A stretch of DNA of 12,100 nt, taken from positions 1-12,100 of the forward strand of contig JAUVGS010000012.1 in assembly GCA_030593665.1 (NCBI GenBank), read 5' to 3'. Below, one piece after another: positions 1 through 8,000 of this stretch. The stretch comes from Chitinivibrionales bacterium (GTDB lineage: Bacteria > Fibrobacterota > Chitinivibrionia > Chitinivibrionales > JANQEN01). Positions within the stretch are counted from its first letter, which is position 1, and every line of letters starts with the position of its first letter. The position numbers and the translations under genes were made by a program. The notes under the pieces are model-generated. The model was not told the DNA's origin and did no database searches. It saw only the letters and a program-made list of their open reading frames with translations.

Positions 1-86
1 GTTAAATCATCACAGGATTTATGTGTGTAGCAATCGTGGGATTCTACAGCATTGGCGGAGGTTACCGGACAGTTTCAGACACGTTT

Positions 87-437
87 CTATATTTCATCGG
101 GGATTGATTTACACACATTATTTATTTTTTTAATAAGTTCAGGTATGTCTTCTTTCACTACCCGCCAAACGATCTTCAATTGAACGCCGAAATAATTATG
201 AATTACCTTGTCACGCATTCCGGCCATTGTTCTCCATGGAATTTCCGGATAATTGTTTCTCACTGAATCCGGAATATTTTTTGACGCTTCGCCGATTATC
301 TCAAGACAGCGAATGACGGCATAGTTGGTTTTGTCATCTGCGGCAAAGGCGTTATAATCCATATTGCCGACATATTTCACAGCTTTATGCATATTGTTAT
401 AGATATCGTTTACAAAAATACGCACATTCCGTTTCAT
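87..437 (-). CDS. hepT: HepT-type HEPN toxin (DUF86), copy 1
   Basis: This 116-residue all-helical protein belongs to the HepT/DUF86 HEPN family, whose members are RNases in toxin-antitoxin pairs. The family motif R-x4-H-x-Y is present and intact as RDKVIHNY near residues 74-81, preceded by the typical 'IPWRTMAGMRDK' stretch. In characterised HepT/MntA pairs the motif tyrosine is AMPylated by the partner nucleotidyltransferase, which silences the RNase. The gene overlaps the upstream mntA by 4 bases (ATGA), so the two are translationally coupled. By eye about half the residues match the second HepT at 3409-3753. Length is normal for the family and nothing looks broken. Family assignment is firm; toxicity and tRNA or mRNA target are inferred from relatives. 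Confidence 0.93.
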   Translation of the reverse strand: MKRNVRIFVNDIYNNMHKAVKYVGNMDYNAFAADDKTNYAVIRCLEIIGEASKNIPDSVRNNYPEIPWRTMAGMRDKVIHNYFGVQLKIVWRVVKEDIPELIKKINNVCKSIPDEI

Positions 438-727
438 ATTTTAACAACCTCCGGAATAATGTATTTCTTTAATTCCGGACGTATACATTCGCGCGGAACA
501 AGATCTACTTTTCCCTTTAATGTATCACTTAAATAATTTTCCAACTCCACAATATCAAGCAGGCCGGGAGTTTCCTTATAATCGACATATACGTCAATAT
601 CGCTATCCGCTTTTTGTTCACTACGTACATATGATCCGAAAATCCCGATATCAATAACACCGTAACGGCTTTTCAGTTCTTTTTTCAATTTTACCAGACT
701 ATTCACTATTTCCTTAAGACTTTTCAA
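434..727 (-). CDS. mntA: MntA-type minimal nucleotidyltransferase antitoxin, copy 1
   Basis: A 97-residue minimal nucleotidyltransferase. The polymerase-beta-fold signature G-S-x10-D-x-D is complete (GSYVRS...DSDIDVYVD, about residues 31-47), and a third acidic residue follows in 'KVDLV' near residue 75. Known MntA proteins transfer AMP to the HepT tyrosine and so act as antitoxin. The start is a TTG at 727-725: it aligns exactly with the ATG start of copy 2 and sits 7 bases after a good AAAGGA ribosome site. The stop codon overlaps the hepT start. A 23-bp block about 30 bases upstream is conserved in copy 2 and may hold the promoter. Assignment is firm; AMPylation of this particular partner is inferred from the family. 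Confidence 0.93.
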   Translation of the reverse strand: MKSLKEIVNSLVKLKKELKSRYGVIDIGIFGSYVRSEQKADSDIDVYVDYKETPGLLDIVELENYLSDTLKGKVDLVPRECIRPELKKYIIPEVVKI

Positions 728-756
728 GAGACGTTCCTTTGTTTTTTTGTACCGGG

Positions 757-779
757 TATACTCTTAAAATACTCATTTG
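757..779 (-). promoter_or_regulatory. Conserved block upstream of mntA copy 1, candidate promoter
   Basis: A 23-bp block between the small tail gene and mntA matches 4113-4135 with one mismatch, while the sequence around it is much less alike. On the minus strand it reads CAAATGAGTATTTTAA followed by a AGTATA element, so a -10-like TATTTT or AGTATA is possible. No convincing -35 is visible. Its placement 30 to 52 bases before the TTG start fits a promoter or operator for the mntA-hepT pair. The role is inferred from conservation and position only. Confidence 0.4.
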
Positions 780-821
780 CAGTTCATTTGTCGTTTATTT
801 TTGAAAACAGCGCTTTTATCA

Positions 822-908
822 GTCCTATCTCTATTCTTCCACCAATTCTTTTCCACTTTTCGCGCCCTGCTTTTTCAAGTATTCGATTATTGCATCGTGT
901 TCCTTACA
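822..908. repeat. 87-bp near-identical block, copy 1 (partner 4181-4267)
   Basis: This block covers the 3' end of the tail gene (the EHD tail) plus its stop codon and a few bases beyond. It differs from 4181-4267 at only two positions by eye. The rest of the same genes, including the N-terminal codons, is clearly more diverged, so identity is concentrated on the tail-coding segment. Confidence 0.85.
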
Positions 909-1076
909 TTTCACATACCCCATAGCGTACATCTCTTGAGAAATTGTCAGTCCAGGCTCTTTCTTTATCTCAGGTGGTTCTTCATCCTCCTCAATGTCCT
1001 CGGGTTCAGGCTCAGATTCTTCTTTGCCTCGTACAAAATACAAGTCGTTTATGCCACGCCATTCTTTGTTAGCCAT
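831..1076 (-). CDS. Small acidic protein with EHD tail, copy 1 (internally shortened)
   Basis: I do not recognise this 81-residue protein as a named family. Its first ~45 residues (MANKEWRGIND-x-YFV, then a Glu/Pro-rich linker) match the N-terminus of the 253-residue protein at 4190-4951. Its last ~27 residues (C-K-EHD-A-II-E-YL, then GAK-x-GKE) are identical to that protein's C-terminus. The roughly 170-residue middle domain is missing, so this looks like an internal deletion that kept the frame. No signal peptide or membrane segment is visible, so it is probably cytoplasmic. It lies just downstream of the broken surface-protein gene and 103 bases before mntA on the same strand. The ribosome site is weak. 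It could be a stable short variant or a remnant. Confidence 0.65.
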   Translation of the reverse strand: MANKEWRGINDLYFVRGKEESEPEPEDIEEDEEPPEIKKEPGLTISQEMYAMGYVKCKEHDAIIEYLKKQGAKSGKELVEE

Positions 1077-1143
1077 GTTTTAATTTTCCCGGTGAAAAAA
1101 TGCTTCCTTATTATAATGCTTTAAGGTGATCAGGGATGAATAG

Positions 1144-3158
1144 TTATTTACCGATTTCTCCGTTTTTATCTGTTTTTACTAAATAGAGCTTCATGCCTCC
1201 CATATACTCTAAAGCACCAAGTATAATATGACCACCATTTTCGTCGGTTTTGACAATATACACCCCACTATTTTCAATGTTATAAATTCCACCTGCAGCT
1301 ATATATCCACCATCTGATGTTTGATTGACAGATACTCCACCATAGCCATAATCAAAGCTACTTTGTGCATAATTCTTTTTCCAGATAACATCCCCGGATG
1401 AGTTCGTTTTCATAATAAAAAATACTTTATCATTTTCTGATCCGGTAAGTATATACCCTTTATCATCTGTCTGTTTTACACACCCATGTTCATAACCAGT
1501 ACCAATATTTTCAAAAAGAATCTCAAACCAATTCTCAGTCTTCGCACTATTCGCCGGCGAATACTCCGTAGTATCACTCTCACCAAACGCAGTATAATAT
1601 CCTCTCACTTTATACCAGTATTGGGTATTAATATCAAGCTGCCTGTCAGTATACCCTGTTCCAATAGTGTCTTTAACAACGAAATAATTAACACCATCCC
1701 GCGAGCGGTACACAAGATAACGGTCGCAGTCTGTTATTGAACTCCAGGAAAGTGATATACTTCTATTGGTGGTATCTGTTATGGTTGGTTTGACCGGTGT
1801 GGCAAGATCAGGTTTATAAAACACATAAAAAAAATCTATTGTGAATTTTGAGGCGTTATCAGTGGCGGTTATCTCAATCAGGTTCCATACTTTTTTATTG
1901 GTATAAGCGGTAGCCGCACTGAAGTTCCAGCTTGCGGTTCCGGTAACAGATACCCCGTTTCCATTGATTTTGGCGGTAACAGAGGCAATACCGGCGTCGC
2001 TTCCGGCGGTACCGGATATTGTCGGAGTAGAGACATACAGCGAAGCGGAATCGTTATAAACCGTCGGCATATTGATTACTATAGTGGGCGCACCGAGTAT
2101 AGAGGTTGTGGCATTGATTTCATTGCTTCCCGCTTTTGAGAGATTGGTATTATGCACATACACTTTGATATAGTAGGGCGTATTCTCGGCAAGACCGGTA
2201 ACAGTATCGTTCGTTTTTAGTTGATTTGTGATAGTTGGCCCCGGTAAACTGCTCTCATTCACATTCGGCGACGTGGAATAAAAAATCTTATACGCACTGA
2301 ACTCGGCATCGCTGCTCTGCGTCCAGGAAATACCAATGCTGTTGTAGGCAACGTGTGTTGGTGATGAAAGTGTCACTGCCGGGGTGGAATCAGAGACCGT
2401 AATAATGAGTTTTAATTCTGATGAAGCCGGTGGGGTGTGATTGTCAGATGCGGTTATGGTACAGACCGTATCGTTCTTTCCAGAAAACGCGCTGAAATCA
2501 GGCATCCAGGACCATTGTGAGGTATCAACATTAAAGGACCCAAAGGTTTTCGAAAAAGTAACGACCTCGCCTTCATTGTCTCCCGCAAAGAGAGTCATAA
2601 AATTACAGGGAAGTGTCGAACCCTCGGTCACTGCAAGCAGCACAGTACCCTCTGTCCACACCGGGGCACTGTTGGAATCAATTACTGCGATATGAATAAC
2701 AAATGAATCAATACCCATAGCATTTACACTGTCTGTGGCATAAAAGGTAACGTCCGGAAAAAGATATGGACTATTCAATCCGTCAGTCACAGAAAAATCC
2801 GGTGAATAGGAAAATGCCCCTGAAGTTGTGGTGTAACTGGCGTTAGCGGGAAGGTTTTTCGCCGGCCTCAGGTATGCTACGTTCCCGGAATCAGGATCCG
2901 TCGCGGCCACGGTAAATGACACTGTTTTCATCTCTGTTACTTTAACGGTATCGCCTTTATGCAGGGTATTAATAGCTATCTCAGGCGGGCGATTGACGTT
3001 GCCGACACTAACAAGAAATGAGCCGGTATCGGTTTCCCACTGCCAATTTTCGGTGGATTCTCAAAATTTGGTTTTACCGGGTCACCGCAAAAAAGCCATA
3101 TCCCGATCATACCCGAAAGCGCAACAATTGTCAGAATACCATTTCGATTTAAATTCAT
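1144..3158 (-). pseudogene. Broken paralogue of the large surface protein (deletion plus frameshift)
   Basis: The first ~38 codons (3158 down to about 3037) encode the same signal segment as the intact gene at 5018-8995, ending in 'NPPKIGSGK'. At 3032-3036 the sequence jumps to what is residue ~482 of the intact protein. The missing 1,318 bp is not a multiple of three, so the N-terminal frame runs into a stop at 2976-2978 while the body continues in another frame down to 1144. The body (about 595 residues from the first in-frame ATG at 2931) keeps two cadherin-like domains, two FN3 domains and one Ig-like domain, about nine in ten residues identical to the intact copy. The propeller is cut to about three blade motifs, versus seven. 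The ATG at 2931 replaces an ACG in the intact copy and has no signal peptide after it, so it is unlikely to be a real start. The protein should not be exported. Confidence 0.88.
1522..3036. repeat. 1.5-kb duplicated surface-protein core, copy A (partner 6041-7555)
   Basis: The 1,515-bp stretch aligns with 6041-7555 at a constant offset of 4,519 at both ends, so it has no net insertion or deletion. Identity is high throughout, with long runs without mismatch. It begins exactly at the end of the second FN3 domain ('AKTENWFE') and ends at the deletion junction. Confidence 0.85.
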
Positions 3159-3361
3159 ATTAAAACTCCTTGCTAGGTAAATGTTCTATTCTGGTGCTCA
3201 TACTATAGTAGTCAGAATAATTGATGTGTCTGATTATGTCTGTGATGGTGGTCACATATTCAATTCTTTTGGTGGGCTACCTGCTTGCAAATAGAAGAAA
3301 AACTGTTATATGGGATGGTTGCAATAAGAAGGGAAAGACAGTACGGTCTGGCAAGTATCTT
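3032..3361. repeat. Duplicated 5' region of the surface-protein gene, copy A (partner 8869-9199)
   Basis: Contains the signal-peptide codons, ribosome site (AAGGAG on the minus strand), leader, and most of the FlgD-like fragment on the plus strand. It matches 8869-9199 with scattered substitutions and a one-base length difference in the candidate promoter. Similarity stops at about 3361, which marks the junction of the tandem duplication next to the second hepT. Confidence 0.8.
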
Positions 3362-3379
3362 CTTCCTTATTCTCCTTGA
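3263..3379 (+). pseudogene. Truncated FlgD-like C-terminal fragment, copy A
   Basis: Read on the plus strand, this stretch encodes 'NRRKTVIWDG' followed by 'GKTVRSGKYLL' and a stop at 3377-3379. The pattern TVIWDG-x5-G-x2-V-x-SGKY is the end of the FlgD-like Ig domain that closes many secreted FCB-group proteins. It is homologous to 9101-9256, but the match ends at 'SGKY': the last ~17 residues and the terminator are missing. It is a gene-end remnant cut at the duplication junction, lying head to head with the broken surface-protein gene. Confidence 0.7.
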
Positions 3380-3408
3380 GCATATAGAACTCTGCTTTTT
3401 CATTCACT

Positions 3409-3753
3409 TCAATCGGTAATTTCATCGACAATCCGTTTAAAGTGCTTCTTAAGCGCGGGAAGATCATGGGTTACAACCTGCCAGACTATTCTATAATCGA
3501 CACCGAGGTAGGAGTGAATAACTTTATCACGCATACCGGCCATTTTTCGCCACGGGATATCCGGATATCGCAGTCGAACGGCCTCCGGCACATTTTTTAC
3601 TGCTTCACCAATTATTTCAATACAGCGAACAACCGCGTAATTTTTCTCTTTATCAGCGACAAATGCCTGGTAGTCAAGTTGTTTCACAAATTTTTCGGCG
3701 AGTGAAATGTTTTCAATAACATCATTAATATACAAACGCACTTTGCGTTTCAT
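3409..3753 (-). CDS. hepT: HepT-type HEPN toxin (DUF86), copy 2
   Basis: A 114-residue HepT/DUF86 protein with an intact R-x4-H-x-Y motif (RDKVIHSY, about residues 74-81), expected to be an RNase toxin that is silenced by AMPylation of the motif tyrosine. It overlaps its mntA by 4 bases (ATGA at 3750-3753). Compared with copy 1 at 87-437, the catalytic centre and the 'NYAV-x-RC-x-EIIGEA' helix are well kept, but overall only about half the residues match. The pairs are therefore old paralogues or separate acquisitions, and cross-neutralisation cannot be assumed. Its stop lies about 30 bases from the end of the FlgD-like fragment at 3263-3379. Confidence 0.93.
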   Translation of the reverse strand: MKRKVRLYINDVIENISLAEKFVKQLDYQAFVADKEKNYAVVRCIEIIGEAVKNVPEAVRLRYPDIPWRKMAGMRDKVIHSYLGVDYRIVWQVVTHDLPALKKHFKRIVDEITD

Positions 3754-4043
3754 ACGGGAACCGCCTCGGAGAGGATAATTTCTTTTAACTCCGGACGTAC
3801 GCTTCTCCGTAAAACAATATCGACTTTTATTCCAAGGCTTTCAGACAAAAAAATCTCCAAACCAACGACATCAAGCAGAGAAACTTCCCTGTCAAAATCA
3901 ACAAGGACATCCAGATCACTGTCCTCACGCTGCTCTCCACGAACATACGAACCGAAAAGTTCGATTCTTGAAACGCCATAATCTTTATGAAGCACGTTCA
4001 TTAGAACTGAGATTTTCCTCTTTATTTCTTCAACACTCTTCAT
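3750..4043 (-). CDS. mntA: MntA-type minimal nucleotidyltransferase antitoxin, copy 2
   Basis: A 97-residue minimal nucleotidyltransferase, the same length as copy 1, with the complete G-S-x10-D-x-D signature (GSYVRG...DSDLDVLVD, about residues 31-47) and the third acidic position in 'KVDIV'. It starts with ATG, where copy 1 uses TTG, preceded by a GGGAGAAA ribosome-site-like stretch. It is translationally coupled to hepT copy 2 through an ATGA overlap. By family it should AMPylate and neutralise the HepT encoded next to it. It lies 146 bases downstream of the 253-residue tail protein on the same strand, with the conserved 23-bp block between them. Confidence 0.93.
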   Translation of the reverse strand: MKSVEEIKRKISVLMNVLHKDYGVSRIELFGSYVRGEQREDSDLDVLVDFDREVSLLDVVGLEIFLSESLGIKVDIVLRRSVRPELKEIILSEAVPV

Positions 4044-4112
4044 TGTATAATTTTTCTCCCGGGCGAATTTGCAAAGGATACTTGCCTGTTCAACACATTT
4101 TTTTTAGTAAGA

Positions 4113-4135
4113 TATACTATTAAAATACTCATTTG
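4113..4135 (-). promoter_or_regulatory. Conserved block upstream of mntA copy 2, candidate promoter
   Basis: Matches 757-779 with one mismatch and occupies the same place relative to mntA, although it is 70 rather than 30 bases from the start. The minus strand reads CAAATGAGTATTTTAA then TAGTATATC. The conservation inside otherwise diverged spacers suggests a promoter or operator, but no clear -35 element is seen. Confidence 0.4.
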
Positions 4136-4180
4136 TATCTCATCATTTTATTAAAACCGCATTTAAACGTACGTTTATCC

Positions 4181-4267
4181 GTCCTATCTCTATTCTTCCA
4201 CCAATTCTTTTCCACTTTTCGCACCCTGCTTTTTCAAGTATTCGATTATTGCATCGTGTTCTTTACA
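4181..4267. repeat. 87-bp near-identical block, copy 2 (partner 822-908)
   Basis: Covers the EHD-tail codons and stop of the 253-residue protein. Two mismatches to 822-908 by eye. The flanking coding sequence on the N-terminal side is not shared because the short copy lacks it. Confidence 0.85.
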
Positions 4268-4951
4268 GGTTACTTTATCCCATTTGTAAGATTCTTCGGT
4301 GCCGAATTCAAGAGCGGCATTCATCCATTCTATTTCCTGTTTTACCTTATTCATTTTTGACTGTTCAATAATACCAATTTCCCCTCCATCTACAGGCTCC
4401 TCTTCACCTCCCCTGGTATCATAAAAAACTTCACCGTCACCGGCTTCAAGCTGCGGCATCTCCAAAAACTCACTTTCCACCTTCCTTTCCCGCGCTCTCG
4501 GGTGGTCTGACTTGAAAAAATATTCACATGTAGCATCTGCGGGTTTTTCAGAATCGTTGTAATAGTTTTCATCGTACCAGAGCTTCGGGATTTTTGCTTC
4601 CGCATAATAAGCACCTTCTTCACTCTTGTTTGTATGAGCACGCACCTGATATTTATGATCGTATTCCACAGCATCTTTTCCGGTACCATAGTTGGAAAAC
4701 AGGGTAAACTCTATTTCTGCGCTCTTTTTTCCCTCTTTTAGAAACTCTACCATTACCTTTACACTGCACTCCTTGAGAAAATCAAAACCATCCGGGCCTG
4801 GGACAAAGACTCCTTTGGAAATTTTCAATTCAGGTTCTTCTTTCGTCGGCGGCTCATCAATTGCCTCAACATCTTCGGGCGTTGCCTCCGGCGAATCTTT
4901 CTTTTTTACAAAATAAAAATCGTTTATACCATGCCAATCCTTATTGGCCAT
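4190..4951 (-). CDS. Three-part protein with central beta-rich domain and EHD tail, copy 2
   Basis: I cannot name the family with confidence. The 253 residues fall into three parts. An N-terminal segment (1-45, MANKDWHGINDFYFV then a Glu/Pro-rich linker) is shared with the 81-residue protein. A central ~130-residue, probably beta-sandwich domain (about 46-180) carries 'CEYFFKSDHPRARE' near its end, in the style of Ig-like modules in secretion-spike or effector-associated proteins; that resemblance is from memory and weak. A C-terminal segment ends in C-K-EHD-A-II-E-YL and GAK-x-GKE. No signal peptide is present. The ATG has a GGGAG stretch upstream, and the gene follows the large surface-protein gene after 66 bases with no terminator seen, so co-transcription is likely. 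It is the fullest version of the tail family in the window. Confidence 0.72.
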   Translation of the reverse strand: MANKDWHGINDFYFVKKKDSPEATPEDVEAIDEPPTKEEPELKISKGVFVPGPDGFDFLKECSVKVMVEFLKEGKKSAEIEFTLFSNYGTGKDAVEYDHKYQVRAHTNKSEEGAYYAEAKIPKLWYDENYYNDSEKPADATCEYFFKSDHPRARERKVESEFLEMPQLEAGDGEVFYDTRGGEEEPVDGGEIGIIEQSKMNKVKQEIEWMNAALEFGTEESYKWDKVTCKEHDAIIEYLKKQGAKSGKELVEE

Positions 4952-5017
4952 AAGCGCATTCTCCCAAGTAAAATCCAGTAATTATTACTTGACTTGCAAG
5001 AAATCGAAAATGTATGG

Positions 5018-8000
5018 TTATTTCCCGATTTCACCGTTTTCGTTGGTTTTGATAACATAGATTTTATTATTAGTTCCGACCTTCTTATATCCACAAAGGA
5101 TATATCCTCCATCGGTCGTCTGCAAAACCTGACAAACAGTAATGCTATTGCCATCACCTAAATTTTTATGATAGATTTGATTACCACTAGCATCAGTTTT
5201 TACCAGGTTAATATAACTATCAGCATAACCCGCAATAATAAATCCACCGTCTGCTGTATTTGCAACTGATTGATATGAATAATCTGGAGAAAATGAATAC
5301 TCCCTCCTCCAGAACACATTTTTTAAAGGGCTCCAATCTTTGCCTACTTTAATTAGTGTACTGTTCTGATTAACACCTAAAATAACAAAATGGCCATCAT
5401 TAGCTTGGGCTAAGTATGAGGGTTTAATGCATGTATCCTGCCCGCATTCATAATAAGGTTTCGACCATAGAGAATCGCCCTGTGCATTTACTTTTGATAA
5501 CAATGAGCCACCATTACATACGTAGCCCAATGATAAATATCCTCCATCAGTTAAAAGCAATCCTCCTTGGCAATGGTTAACACCGCCTAATGGATCATAC
5601 CCAAATTTCCTTGCCCAAAGCGAATCACCTGAAGCATCAGTCTTAATAATTCTAGTGCTATTCTCACCTGTTGAAGAAAAAATAACGTAACCATTATTTG
5701 GATCATATATGGCTTCGTATGCTTTTACCCCATTCTCACCTATATATTGCTTCAGCCAATTCAGATTACCGTTAACATCTGTTTTCATCAAATAAACTTT
5801 CCCACCTGCACCACCAGTAACAATAAATCCATTATCACTTGTTTGTTCGACAGAAGATATCCCGTCTATGTTATTAAATCTCTTTGTCCATAAAGTATCT
5901 CCAGATTTGTTTATCTTTATCAATAATTCGAAACGGCTTCCTGAATTATCAGTAGTTGCTCCAGCAACAATATAACCTCCATCAACAGATTTACAAATAT
6001 CATACCCATACTCGTTCTCTCCCCCAAAATCATACACACACTCAAACCAATTCTCAGTCTTAGCACTATTTTGCGGTGATTCATCCGTACTATCAGAAAC
6101 TCCCTGAGCAGTATAATATCCCTTTATCTTATACCAGTACTGTGTATTAATATCAAGCGGCCTGTCCGTATAGTTGGTACCAGTGGTGTCTTTAACAACG
6201 ATATAATTAACACCATCCCGTGAGCGGTGCACGAGATACCGGTCGCAGTCTGTTATCGCACTCCAGGAAAGGGAAATAGACCGGTTGGTTGTATCTGCTA
6301 TCACCGGCTTTACCGGAACAGCAAGATCCGGCTTATAAAACACATAAAAAGAATCTGTTGTGAATTTAGAGGCGTTATCCGTAGCGGTTATCTCAATCAG
6401 GTTCCATGCTTTTTTATTGGTATAAGCGGTAGCCGCACTGAAGTTCCAGCTTGCGGTTCCGGTAACAGACACCCCGTTACCATTGATTTTGGCGGTAACA
6501 GAGGCAATACCTGCGTCGCTTCCGGCGGTACCGGATATTGTCGGAGTAGAGACATACAGCGAAGCGGAATCGTTATAAACCGTCGGTATATTGATTACTA
6601 TAGTGGGCGCACCGAGTAGGGAAGTTGTTGCGTTGATTTCATTGCTTCCCGCTTTTGAGAGATTGGTATTATACACATACACTTTGATGTAGTAAGACGT
6701 ATTCTCGGCAAGGCCGGTAACAGTATCGTTCGTTTTTAGTTGATTTGTGATAGTTGGCCCTGGCAAACTGCTCTCATTCACATTCGGTGACGTGGAATAA
6801 AAAATCTTATACGCACTGAACTCGGCATCGCTACTCTGCGTCCAGGAAATACCAATGCTGTTGTAGGCAACGTGTGTTGGTGATGAGAGTGTCACTGCCG
6901 GAGTAGAATCAGAGACCGTTATAATAAGTTTTAATTCTGATGAAGCCGGTGGAGTGTGATTGTCAGATGCGGTTATGGTACAAACAGTATCGGTCTTACC
7001 AAGAAATGCGCTGAAATCAGGCGTCCAGGACCACTGTGAGGTATCAGCGTTAAAACTACCGAATGTTTTTGAAAAGGAAACGGTCTCGCCTTCATTGTCA
7101 CCCGCAAAGAGAGTTTTAAAATTACAGGGAAGTGTCGAACCCTCGGTCACTGCAAGCAGCACAGTACCCTCTGTCCACACCGGTGCGCTATTGGAATCAA
7201 TTACTGCGATATGAATAACAAATGAATCAATACCCATAGCATTTACACTGTCTGTGGCATAAAAGGTGACGTCCGGGAAAAGGTATGGGCTATTCAATCC
7301 GTCAGTCACAGAAAAATCCGGTGAAAAGGAAAACGCTCCATTCACCGTACTATAATTTGCGTTGGTGGGAAGATTTTTCGCCGGCGTAAGATATACTGAA
7401 CTCCCGGAATCAGGGTCTGTTGCAGTTACGGTAAATGACACTGTTTTCGTCTCTGTTACTTTAACGGTATCGCCTTTATGCAGGGTATTAATGGCTATCT
7501 CAGGCGGGCGATTGACGTTGCCGACACTAACAAGAAATGAGCCGGTATCGGTTTCGAATCCGTCAGTCGCAAGAATCGCAACATTGAAATAACCACTGTC
7601 ATCAAAATGTGATTTCCAGACAAGTTGGGAATCGTTGAAAACGATTGTATCGGAATGAGGGAGTTCATTCAAACCAAGGCTATAGGTAACCGGATCACCA
7701 TCCGGGTCAACAGCTTTAAAGGTGACAGCAAGCGTAGAGTCTTCAGGCACATAGTAGTCTTCTTCCGGAAGACCGGGTTGAAACCGGGGAGAACGATTGA
7801 TATTTATAACGGTTAACGCCAACACAACTGTGTCGTAAGCGCTGCCATCGAAAGCCCGAATCACTATCGAATATGCGCCCGAATCATTAAAGGTCGGTGT
7901 AAACAGATAGGTATCTCCAACAATCGTATCACCCACAGGATTACCGGTTCCCGGTAAAAATGTAAGCGAATCATCATCGGGATCGGTACATGAATCGGAA

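Noticed and set aside
1..86. Sequence downstream of hepT copy 1, checked for a terminator, repeat or gene end
   Set aside because: No hairpin with a T tract, no match to the flank of hepT copy 2, and no open frame of convincing composition.
777..1124. 115-codon plus-strand open frame rich in Phe and Leu
   Set aside because: It is the complement of the acidic tail gene; Glu/Lys-rich coding sequence gives Phe/Leu-rich shadows. Homologous shadows at 4133-4360 behave the same.
2929..2931. ATG as a genuine start for a 595-residue protein in the broken paralogue
   Set aside because: It replaces an ACG in the intact copy, has no ribosome site, and lies inside a cadherin-like domain; homology continues upstream in the same frame.
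3089..3094. Run of six A residues (T on the coding strand) in the signal-peptide codons as a phase-variation switch
   Set aside because: The run is the same length in the intact copy (8926-8931), and the frame change maps to the deletion junction instead.
6227..6619. 130-codon open frame on the plus strand opposite the surface-protein gene
   Set aside because: Its translation is low in protein-like features, and it mirrors the well-supported minus-strand FN3 and Ig-like domains; the same shadow frames occur in both copies.
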